Source of the DNA: Geobacter sp.
GTDB lineage: Bacteria > Desulfobacterota > Desulfuromonadia > Geobacterales > Geobacteraceae
Reading direction: 5' to 3'
NCBI GenBank assembly: GCA_003857395.1
Contig: RPRC01000268.1
Location: 1-7,708, forward strand
DNA: 7,708 nucleotides
Made by a program: the position numbers and the translations under genes. The number at the start of each line of letters is the position of its first letter. Position 1 is the first letter of the stretch. Positions 1 through 7,264 of this stretch are shown here, in pieces. The notes under the pieces were generated by a model. It saw only the letters and a list, made by a program, of their open reading frames with translations. It did not search any database and was not told where the DNA came from.

Positions 1-843
1 ACTCTCCGGCCAGACCACAAGATCCACCGCACCTTCAGCAGCCCGGCGGGAAAGACGTTCATAGATCGCAATAGTCTCCTCCATAAAAGCAGGATCCCAT
101 TTAATTCCCTGGTCGATATTACCCTGAATCAGGGCTACCTTCAAGGGAACTCCAACCGGCTCTTGGCGCAGACGAAAAGAACCGTAGAGCAGAACAGCAG
201 CAAACAGAACAAAGAAAACCGCGGCACTCCGATAAGGGATACCCCTGCTCTCTCTGGTTTTCAGCCCTTTAATGGCCAAATATACAACACAATTCGCAAG
301 GACAATGAGAAAACTTATCCCATAGACCCCGGTAATATCAGTCACCTGTATGAGGGGAAGGATCCGATACTGGGAGTAGCCGAGACTTGCCCAAGGAAAA
401 CCGGTCAGAAGGAATGAGCGGATGAATTCCAGTCCGACCCAAAGAAACGGAACGGATACAACGACAGAAACTCCTCTTAGTTCCGCCTTACGAGCCAGGT
501 AAAGAAGGATGAAGAAAAACGCCGCAAGATAGGCGACCAGCATCAGGTACACGCTGAGGCTTACCAACAGAGGCAGTTTACCGTAGGTGGTGACAACGAT
601 ATTAATCCAGTAAAGGATCCCGCCATAGGTAGTCAGTCCGGCGACGAAAGCGAGTTTACCGGCTTTCATCGGACTCTTTTGCTCGCAGGCCACCATTAGA
701 GGAACAAGGGCAATCCAGGCCAGGTATGATATTTCAGCCTTCGGAAAAGAAAGTGTCAGCAAAACACCGGAAAGTACCGCAAGGAGATAGTCTCGGGAAT
801 TACCCGCAGAGAAATGTAACATGGAAAAACGAAAATGCCTCAC
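1..843 (-). CDS. lnt: Apolipoprotein N-acyltransferase, N-terminal part (cut by window edge)
   Basis: Lnt transfers a third acyl chain from a phospholipid to the N-terminal diacylglyceryl-cysteine of lipoproteins, at the periplasmic face of the inner membrane. The 281 visible residues show a run of hydrophobic membrane segments (about residues 19-36, 41-55, 65-80, 90-117, 124-140, 165-190 and 205-220). They also show the family motif GFPW (148-151) followed by GYSQ. Next comes the start of the nitrilase-like domain, VALIQGNIDQGIKWDP (236-251). It ends at VVWPES, where E280 matches the catalytic Glu of the E-K-C triad; the Lys and Cys lie beyond position 1. Start chosen: GTG at 843, which overlaps the corC stop as GTGA and has GGAGG ten bases upstream. 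The ATG at 822 is the alternative (274 residues visible), but no Shine-Dalgarno sequence lies at normal distance from it. Last visible gene of the leftward cluster, probably translationally coupled to corC. Confidence 0.93.
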   Translation of the reverse strand, partial: MRHFRFSMLHFSAGNSRDYLLAVLSGVLLTLSFPKAEISYLAWIALVPLMVACEQKSPMKAGKLAFVAGLTTYGGILYWINIVVTTYGKLPLLVSLSVYLMLVAYLAAFFFILLYLARKAELRGVSVVVSVPFLWVGLEFIRSFLLTGFPWASLGYSQYRILPLIQVTDITGVYGISFLIVLANCVVYLAIKGLKTRESRGIPYRSAAVFFVLFAAVLLYGSFRLRQEPVGVPLKVALIQGNIDQGIKWDPAFMEETIAIYERLSRRAAEGAVDLVVWPES

Positions 844-1697
844 TTATCAACCGCCTCCGGAACAGGTTCCATCTTCCGCTCAATGCGGACCCTGCGGATC
901 TTGCGTTCATCAGCATCAAGGATCGTCAGTAAAATATCATTATTTTCAACTACTTCGCCCGAGCGGGGGATCCTTCCGGTCAGATGGAAAATATAGCCCC
1001 CAACCGTATCGAACATCTCCCGTTCGATATCAATTCCCAAATGTTCCTCCAAATCCTCGATGGGCAGACGGGCATCGACGACAATGGTTCCGTCCGCTTG
1101 CGGAATCAGCCATTCTTCTTCCAGATCATACTCATCCTGGATATCACCGACAATCTGCTCCAGCAGATCCTCGATCGTGACTAACCCGGAGGTTCCGCCA
1201 TACTCATCAATAACAATGGCCATATGAACACGTTTACGCTTGAACTCCTGAAGTAGTTCTTCAAGGTTTTTCGTCTCGGGGATATAGTAGGGAGCCCGCA
1301 GTATTTTTCTCAGGTCGAAGGCGGAAATGTCCATCCCCCAGTACTTTAAAAGGTCCTTTGCATAGACAAGGCCCACAATATTGTCAAGGGTGCCCTCATA
1401 AACAGGTAGACGGGAATGGCCAAAAGCCATTATTTTCGAGAGGACCTCCTGAATGCTGTCGTTACTATCAATGCACCCCATGTCATTCCGGGGGACCATG
1501 ATCTCGCGGACCACTGTATCCCGAAAGTGAAAAATGGACTGGATCATTGCGTTTTCTTCAGGGTTGATGAGTCCTTCCACTTCTCCGGCAGTAATAACCT
1601 CCTGGATTTCTTCTTCGGTTATTTTCTTGCGACCGGAAGCAAACCATCCGAGCAACACCCCAAACACAGATTTATTATTTCCTGAACCTTCTTCCAA
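840..1697 (-). CDS. corC: CorC/YbeX family CBS-domain protein
   Basis: Soluble member of the HlyC/CorC family, 285 residues against 292 for E. coli CorC (YbeX). The layout is a short N-terminal region, a CBS pair (about 65-190) and a C-terminal CorC_HlyC domain (about 200-275). Visible family motifs are IMVPRNDM (66-73), HSRLPVY (94-100), VIDEYGGTSGLVTIEDLLE (162-180), VGDIQDEYD (183-191) and DTVGGYIFHLTGRIPRSGE (230-248). There are no membrane segments, so it is the cytosolic type rather than the DUF21 membrane type. In E. coli it was named for magnesium/cobalt efflux and later tied to ribosome metabolism; its neighbours ybeY and lnt match that locus. There is no ATG near the N-terminus. I chose TTG at 1697 because GGAGG lies ten bases upstream and the resulting length suits the family. 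An in-frame TTG at 1751 would add 18 residues but has no good Shine-Dalgarno sequence. Confidence 0.93.
   Translation of the reverse strand: MEEGSGNNKSVFGVLLGWFASGRKKITEEEIQEVITAGEVEGLINPEENAMIQSIFHFRDTVVREIMVPRNDMGCIDSNDSIQEVLSKIMAFGHSRLPVYEGTLDNIVGLVYAKDLLKYWGMDISAFDLRKILRAPYYIPETKNLEELLQEFKRKRVHMAIVIDEYGGTSGLVTIEDLLEQIVGDIQDEYDLEEEWLIPQADGTIVVDARLPIEDLEEHLGIDIEREMFDTVGGYIFHLTGRIPRSGEVVENNDILLTILDADERKIRRVRIERKMEPVPEAVDK
854..858 (-). promoter_or_regulatory. Ribosome binding site deciding the lnt GTG start
   Basis: The minus strand reads GGAGG, ten bases before the GTG at 843, inside the last codons of corC. This site plus the GTGA stop/start overlap favours GTG 843 over ATG 822 for lnt. 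Confidence 0.6.
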
Positions 1698-1707
1698 TCG
1701 AGTAATT

Positions 1708-1712
1708 CCTCC
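1708..1712 (-). promoter_or_regulatory. Ribosome binding site deciding the corC TTG start
   Basis: The minus strand reads GGAGG, ten bases before the TTG at 1697. No comparable site precedes the longer TTG 1751 option. The motif and spacing match the lnt site in the same cluster. Confidence 0.55.
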
Positions 1713-1767
1713 AATATGCTGAATCGCAGTATTCCAGCAGGAATGCTTCAAACAAATTCTCAGGCCT

Positions 1768-1796
1768 ATTTTTACGGATGCAATTAATCATATCAA
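1768..1796 (-). promoter_or_regulatory. Possible weak promoter for corC-lnt
   Basis: On the minus strand TTGATA (1796-1791) is followed after 17 bases by AAAAAT (1773-1768), which matches four of six bases of the -10 consensus. An overlapping extended -10-like TGATATGAT is also present. It lies between the REP-like element and corC and would allow separate expression of corC-lnt. The match is weak and the cluster may instead be read through from pgpH. Confidence 0.25.
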
Positions 1797-1797
1797 A

Positions 1798-1852
1798 GGT
1801 AGGAGCTAGGCTTGCCTCGCCCAATCGGGGCACGGCGCGCCGTGCCCCTACC
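1798..1852. repeat. REP/BIME-like double palindrome
   Basis: A 55-bp block bounded by GGTAGGAGC and its imperfect inverse GCCCCTACC. The right part (1827-1848) is a perfect 22-bp palindrome whose half is GGGGCACGGCG. The left part (1803-1822) is an imperfect palindrome, GAGCTAGGC against GCCTCGCCC, with two mismatches and a TT centre. Two adjacent palindromes with complementary ends in an intergenic spacer are typical of dispersed REP/BIME elements. Similar GTAGGGGC...GCCCCTAC palindromes recur in many bacterial genomes (from memory). No T-tract follows on either strand, so it is not a standard intrinsic terminator, although the hairpin could affect mRNA processing between dgkA and corC. Confidence 0.7.
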
Positions 1853-1876
1853 TCAGGGTTGTGAAGTTTAATTGCC

Positions 1877-1889
1877 GAAGTAATACTTC
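1877..1889. repeat. 13-bp palindrome after the dgkA-PAP2 stop
   Basis: The sequence GAAGTA-A-TACTTC is a perfect inverted repeat of two 6-bp arms around one base. It begins one base after the stop codon of the upstream gene as read on the minus strand. It is too short in the loop for a normal RNA hairpin, so if functional it would be a protein site in DNA. It could be chance. Confidence 0.35.
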
Positions 1890-1890
1890 T

Positions 1891-2598
1891 CTATTCCAGC
1901 TTCATAAAAATAATCAGTACGGCCAGAGTCAAGATTATACCGATAATCGCGCCAAGTACGACTTCCCGAAAAGTATGGAATCCGAGCGTTATTCGGGAGT
2001 GACTGACCATAATCGCCAGCGTCAGAGTGAGCAATGAACTGATCGGATCCTGGGTGGTAAGAGATACTGCCGTAACAATTGCAAAAGCAACTGCAGCATG
2101 GCCACTGACGGTTCCACCTTCCAAGGGAGTTCCCTTACCGGCACATGCCTTAAAAATTACCACCAGTATCACAACGCTCAAGATCGCAATAAGAGTTGCC
2201 ATCTCCGGCGGGGCCCCGATCATACCAAAAGAGTCCTCAAAGTAAGGAAAAATATAGCGGGAAAGGATCAGATAGCCCATAACGGCAGCTCCGATCGCAG
2301 CAATCAGCACCGCTCCGGCAGCCACATCCTTTACTGCCTTTGCAAGGGGATGATAGTCGGGTGACACGAGATCGACAGTCAGTTCGATAGCAGTGTTGAT
2401 CAATTCGGCAAAAAGGACAAATGAGACGGAGACTACTAGCAGAATGAATTCCAGGCTGGAGACCCGCAGAAAAAGGACCGCAACAAGAATTACCAGAGCT
2501 GCCAGAAAATGATTACGCATGTGTTTCTGGCTCTTGACAGCGTAGATAATCCCTTCGATGGCACAATTTACGGAATCAGTGAATCGGGTCGGTTTCAC
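1891..2598 (-). CDS. DgkA-type lipid kinase fused to PAP2 phosphatase domain
   Basis: A 235-residue membrane protein with two enzyme modules. Residues 1-115 are a DgkA/undecaprenol kinase domain: family motif AELINTAIELTVDLVS (64-79) then DYHPLAKAVKDVAAGAVLI (81-99), with the conserved E65, N68, E72, D76, K90 and D91. Residues 130-235 are a PAP2 phosphatase: K150 with TP at 157-158, SGH (165-167) and SRITLGFHTFRE (201-212), where H167, R202 and H208 are the expected catalytic residues. Likely substrates are diacylglycerol or undecaprenol and their phosphates in the inner membrane; the sequence does not decide. Oddities: the Glu expected near residue 24 is Gln, PAP2 motif 1 has Thr for Arg, and motif 3 ends in Glu rather than Asp. 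The GTG start overlaps the ybeY stop as GTGA, with only a weak Shine-Dalgarno sequence (CTGGAT), which suggests translational coupling. Confidence 0.88.
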   Translation of the reverse strand: MKPTRFTDSVNCAIEGIIYAVKSQKHMRNHFLAALVILVAVLFLRVSSLEFILLVVSVSFVLFAELINTAIELTVDLVSPDYHPLAKAVKDVAAGAVLIAAIGAAVMGYLILSRYIFPYFEDSFGMIGAPPEMATLIAILSVVILVVIFKACAGKGTPLEGGTVSGHAAVAFAIVTAVSLTTQDPISSLLTLTLAIMVSHSRITLGFHTFREVVLGAIIGIILTLAVLIIFMKLE

Positions 2599-3086
2599 GG
2601 CGTATCCAGCAAACTCGAATTCTTAGCTGTAGCCGACAAGAGCCCTTCGCCCATCAAGAGCTTGCACAGCTGTCGCTGCTTTCTCTCCATCCGCTTCGCC
2701 TCAGCTTCACCGGATCTCTCGTGATCATAGCCTGTCACATGGAGAATTCCGTGAAGGAGCAGGAAACCCAGACGTTCGAAAAAGGAAACCCCCAGCTCTT
2801 GCGCTTCACGAAAAGCGGTATCGGCGGAAATAACCACATCTCCAAGGAGTTGGGGATTCAAGTCCGGAAAATCACCCTCGGACATGGGAAAAGAAAGTAC
2901 ATTTGTCGGCTTGTCAAGACCCCGATAGTCGCGATTAAGCCGGCGAATACTTCGGTCCCCCACTATCGTGACGGACAGTTCACTATCGATGAATCCCAAG
3001 ACGCTTAAGGTCCTCTCCGCCAACCTTCTTATCCTCTTCGCTTCGACATGATGGCGTCTTTGCCTGTTCCCTAGTACTATCTTCAA
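2595..3086 (-). CDS. ybeY: Endoribonuclease YbeY (rRNA maturation factor)
   Basis: Metal-dependent RNase of the UPF0054 family, acting in 16S rRNA 3'-end maturation and ribosome quality control in the cytosol. The 163-residue protein (E. coli 155) shows MKIVLGNRQRRH at the start, LNRDYRGLDKPTNVLSFP (50-67) with the conserved R55, GDVVIS (82-87) and the zinc motif HGILHVTGYDH (112-122) with ligands H112, H116 and H122. The C-terminal 20 residues, rich in Ser and Leu, are a variable tail. Start chosen: TTG at 3086, because GGAAGGAAG lies seven bases upstream and the N-terminus then matches the family. A GTG at 3104 in the same frame would add six residues. It overlaps the 3' end of pgpH by about 104 bases in another frame, and its stop overlaps the next start. 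Confidence 0.95.
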   Translation of the reverse strand: MKIVLGNRQRRHHVEAKRIRRLAERTLSVLGFIDSELSVTIVGDRSIRRLNRDYRGLDKPTNVLSFPMSEGDFPDLNPQLLGDVVISADTAFREAQELGVSFFERLGFLLLHGILHVTGYDHERSGEAEAKRMERKQRQLCKLLMGEGLLSATAKNSSLLDTP

Positions 3087-5349
3087 CAGCTTTCTTCCTT
3101 CCACTCACCTTGAATGCCGGTTCAGGATAATCGATCCGGTGATGGTAGATACCGGAAAGTATTCGATTAAAACTATTGGCAATATCATGGAGGTTTTTAA
3201 GTGTCAGCTCACATTCCTCAAGCTGGCCATCGATAAAAATATTATTAATGATTTTTTGTACCATTCCCTGGATACGAGAAGGAGTTGGATCGGTCAAAGT
3301 CTTGGAAGCAGCCTCCACGCAGTCAGCAAGCATGACCAGTCCAGCTTCTCGCGTTTGCGGTTTGGGCCCGGGATAGCGGAAGTCGCGCTCTTCTACATTC
3401 CTTGCCTCCGGGTCTTCGGCACTCTTTGCCTTCTGGTAAAAAAAAGAAATCAGAGCGGTTCCGTGATGCTGGCGAATAATATCGATAATCGGTACACCAA
3501 GGCGTTTCTCCTTGGCAAGCTCCACACCCTCTTTCACATGGGAGATGAGAATCAACGCGCTCATACTCGGTGAAAGTTTGTCATGCCTGTTATCTCCGCC
3601 GCACATGTTCTCAATAAAATAGAGTGGCTTGCTTATCTTACCGATATCGTGATAATAGGCCGCGACCCTCGCCATGAGCGGATTGGCATGAATTGCCTCC
3701 GCAGCAGCTTCAACCATGGTTCCGACGAGAATGCTGTGGTGATAGGTTCCAGGGGCCCGTATCATCAGTTCTCGCAGAACAGGGGAATTGAGACTGGCCA
3801 GTTCAAGCAGCTTGATGTCGGTTGTATAATGAAACAGGTTTTCAACAACCGGTACGATTCCGGCAACAACTACGGAGTTTATCACCCCACCGACAAGAGC
3901 AAAAACAATAATGTAGAGAGTTTGGGAACTAAAGAGAGTATCGGAAAGGATCTGGAAGGGAATGGCAAGAGCAAGGTTCACGATACTGACCTTTAGCCCT
4001 GCTGAGTAGATGGTCCCCCGATACTGGCACTGGCGCACTCCATGGGCACCGATGATCCCTCCCAGCAGTGCATAGATTACTATTTCAAGATTACTATTGA
4101 AAAGCACGCCGAGGAGAAGAGCCGTAACGGCACAATACACCATGGCAACTTCGGAGTTAAGGATAATCCTTACAATCATGGCTCCAGCAGCAAAAGGCAG
4201 GAGATAAAAATAGTCGTCGGTACCGATCTGTGGGAAGAGAATTCCCATTGCTGAAGAAACGATAAAGGCGATTTTCAGAAAAAGGAACAGGAAGATTGTC
4301 ACGAGCGAAAGGAACAGAAGATCCTTGAGGGCAGGGTTGAATTTTCGTATATTCTTTCTTCCGAAACGGTAGGGGAAATAAAACATGACGAGAATCAGTG
4401 CAAATATCCCAATCCCAGCCAGGAACCTGTTGATTCCCTGTGCTGAACTGTAGATCTTGTTCAGCTTGATGGCCTGCTCATCGGAAATTCGTTCGCCTTC
4501 GCGAACAATCATTTCTCCCCTTTTGATCTGATAGACAACCGGGCTGATGGATTTTCTCGCTTCAGCTTTTTTCGCATCAGTCGCAGCCAGATTGCGGGTA
4601 AGATTCGGCTTGAGCGCTTTCAGGAACAGACCTTTGATTACCGCCGCCTCTTTTCGATCAATGCCGGAAACGCGCAGATCTCGTATGATACCTGCTGCCT
4701 CTTTCAAGTCGATCGCAGTTACAGATGTGTCTCCGGCACCAACCAGGCGACCGGTCTGTCTTTCATAGAGGACTATCCCATGTCGACGATCGTCATTGAA
4801 CATCGTCTTGTCGTTCACAAGTTTGTAGCGATAAATACTATCAGCTACACGCCCAAACTCCGCCAGCAGCGCACGAGGATTACGAATCTTTTGCAGGGAT
4901 GCGAGTTCCACAGGGGTTACGGGACAATCGAATTCTTCGGAAAGTTGTTTCAGCAAAGCCTCGTGGTCAGCCGTACCTTGAGTCCGCGAATCATTTAACA
5001 GAGCGAATCCCCGCGCGAAACTGCTCTTCAGCTCTTCTCCCTTTGCGAGGTGAAAATCATAGACAAAGGGGGTAGACTTTTCCACCTCGGATCTCTTTTT
5101 TTCCGTCAGGGAAAGATCTTCGAGCAGATAGCTCTGGGTTGCCTTGATATCGGCAGGGGCAATTTCACCGGCATTATATTGAGACGTATGAAAGTGTTGA
5201 CTGGGAACAATGAGAAGAGTAAGGATGAGCGCCGTCGCAAGTAGGAGAAGCGTCTGGGTCATCTTTTCGTTTCTTTCGCTGAAGAACCGATCATGGAGGG
5301 AGTCGAACAAGCGTCTCCCGCGCAAAGCGAGCATAGCCGCTTTATTCAT
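2983..5349 (-). CDS. pgpH: 7TMR-HD family phosphohydrolase, PgpH-like (likely c-di-AMP phosphodiesterase)
   Basis: Inner-membrane protein of 788 residues. Order: a cytosolic Arg-rich N-terminus, TM1 (about 31-48), a large extracytoplasmic 7TMR-HDED domain (about 55-300), a block of membrane helices (about 308-502) and a cytosolic HD domain (about 530-685). HD metal ligands are visible: HH 537-538, HD 567-568 in YYHDIGK, H604 in SHVKEG, HH 628-629 in RQHHGT, and D676 in LADCVEAASK. Characterised PgpH proteins hydrolyse the second messenger c-di-AMP; the substrate here is inferred. After the usual family end near RIDYPEP there is a charged tail of about 45 residues whose coding sequence overlaps ybeY. 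Start: ATG 5349 has AAAGG ten bases upstream; ATG 5382 and GTG 5403 are in frame but have poorer sites. First gene of the leftward cluster, behind a strong promoter. Confidence 0.93.
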   Translation of the reverse strand: MNKAAMLALRGRRLFDSLHDRFFSERNEKMTQTLLLLATALILTLLIVPSQHFHTSQYNAGEIAPADIKATQSYLLEDLSLTEKKRSEVEKSTPFVYDFHLAKGEELKSSFARGFALLNDSRTQGTADHEALLKQLSEEFDCPVTPVELASLQKIRNPRALLAEFGRVADSIYRYKLVNDKTMFNDDRRHGIVLYERQTGRLVGAGDTSVTAIDLKEAAGIIRDLRVSGIDRKEAAVIKGLFLKALKPNLTRNLAATDAKKAEARKSISPVVYQIKRGEMIVREGERISDEQAIKLNKIYSSAQGINRFLAGIGIFALILVMFYFPYRFGRKNIRKFNPALKDLLFLSLVTIFLFLFLKIAFIVSSAMGILFPQIGTDDYFYLLPFAAGAMIVRIILNSEVAMVYCAVTALLLGVLFNSNLEIVIYALLGGIIGAHGVRQCQYRGTIYSAGLKVSIVNLALAIPFQILSDTLFSSQTLYIIVFALVGGVINSVVVAGIVPVVENLFHYTTDIKLLELASLNSPVLRELMIRAPGTYHHSILVGTMVEAAAEAIHANPLMARVAAYYHDIGKISKPLYFIENMCGGDNRHDKLSPSMSALILISHVKEGVELAKEKRLGVPIIDIIRQHHGTALISFFYQKAKSAEDPEARNVEERDFRYPGPKPQTREAGLVMLADCVEAASKTLTDPTPSRIQGMVQKIINNIFIDGQLEECELTLKNLHDIANSFNRILSGIYHHRIDYPEPAFKVSGRKKAVEDSTREQAKTPSCRSEEDKKVGGEDLKRLGIHR
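3094..3102 (-). promoter_or_regulatory. Ribosome binding site deciding the ybeY TTG start
   Basis: The minus strand reads GGAAGGAAG, seven bases before the TTG at 3086, and lies inside the pgpH coding sequence. It supports TTG 3086 rather than GTG 3104, because the GTG codon itself overlaps this site. Confidence 0.5.
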
Positions 5350-5401
5350 TTCTTTACTACCTTTGGAAGTATCGGAGGGCATACCCTGTTTCTGAAACCT
5401 C

Positions 5402-5417
5402 ACCGGAGTACCGGAGT
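5402..5417. repeat. Tandem 8-bp direct repeat in the pgpH leader
   Basis: ACCGGAGT occurs twice back to back (5402-5409 and 5410-5417). It lies between the predicted transcription start and the start codon of pgpH. Role unknown; it could be chance. Confidence 0.4.
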
Positions 5418-5436
5418 TAAGTAGAAAACGAATTCA

Positions 5437-5466
5437 ACTATAATCTTTCTCTAGCAAGCCTGTCAA
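5437..5466 (-). promoter_or_regulatory. Sigma-70 type promoter of the pgpH-ybeY-dgkA-corC-lnt cluster
   Basis: On the minus strand a perfect TTGACA (5466-5461) is separated by 18 bases from TATAGT (5442-5437), five of six matches to the -10 consensus. Transcription would begin near 5430, giving a leader of about 80 bases to the ATG at 5349. No riboswitch-like fold is obvious in the leader. Confidence 0.75.
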
Positions 5467-5500
5467 CGTAAACATCCCCCGAAGAAAGTACGCAGCTTCA

Positions 5501-5522
5501 GTTTCCCGTGGTACCTGGAAAC
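5501..5522. promoter_or_regulatory. Imperfect inverted repeat between pgpH and eno promoters
   Basis: GTTTCC (5501-5506) and GGAAAC (5517-5522) flank a central GGTACC with unequal spacers of three and one base. The position between two divergent promoters makes it a possible operator. No known regulator consensus is recognised. Confidence 0.25.
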
Positions 5523-5553
5523 ATCTCTAATGCTGTTCATCTTCCCCATTTGA

Positions 5554-6912
<1,359 letters not shown>

Positions 6913-6954
6913 CGACCTGATACTTGATATATGTTGTTCCTGTTGTTGCGCCCC

Positions 6955-6988
6955 AAAAGGGGCATGGTCTGGAAACCATGCCCCTTTT
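6955..6988 (+). terminator. Intrinsic terminator after eno, possibly bidirectional
   Basis: A perfect 14-bp stem, AAAAGGGGCATGGT with its complement ACCATGCCCCTTTT, encloses the 6-base loop CTGGAA. It ends in TTTT on the plus strand, 42 bases after the eno stop. The AAAA on the left side gives a matching U-tract on the minus strand, so it may also stop leftward transcripts from the pyrophosphatase gene. Confidence 0.9.
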
Positions 6989-7264
6989 CAGCTCCCCGAC
7001 CGCTTCCTTTGACCCTGCGAACCGAATGAACCTTCCGAATGAAACAACCGCCCCCTGCCCTCTCCCGAAAAACTGCTCTACTAAAGTATGAATACAAAAA
7101 AAACGAAGTGCGCCGATTCTATTAGTCCTCAACACACGAGCTATTCTTATTAAACGTTGCTTTTCTTGAAATTCTGGACGATACAAGCCCATACCCTGCA
7201 CATACCTTGGACCATTCCGGGAATACCGGGGGATAGAGGGGAGAGAAAGTGCCCCCCCCTCCGC
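6989..7264. other. Convergent intergenic region, no gene recognised
   Basis: This stretch, between the eno terminator and the end of the pyrophosphatase gene, holds no convincing coding sequence. Visible structure: two 9-bp direct repeats CCGAATGAA (7022-7030 and 7035-7043); a run of eight A (7096-7103), which is a U8 tract for leftward transcripts but follows only a weak GTGTG/CGCAC stem; the small inverted repeat ATTCC-G-GGAAT near 7213-7223; a G-rich stretch (about 7220-7243); and a run of eight C (7252-7259). No tRNA, rRNA or known small RNA is recognised. Confidence 0.6.

Noticed and set aside
163..417. Rightward frame of 84 codons near the left edge
   Set aside because: It is antisense to lnt, whose continuous reading frame carries clear family motifs.
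1827..1848. 22-bp palindrome as an intrinsic terminator for dgkA
   Set aside because: No T-tract follows on either strand and the structure fits a dispersed REP-like repeat better.
3139..3996. Two rightward frames of 144 and 137 codons
   Set aside because: They lie antisense to the HD domain of pgpH, which is highly conserved; their translations show no recognisable domain.
5350..5430. Riboswitch or c-di-AMP-binding leader before pgpH
   Set aside because: The leader of about 80 bases is too short and shows no ydaO-like or other recognisable aptamer motif.
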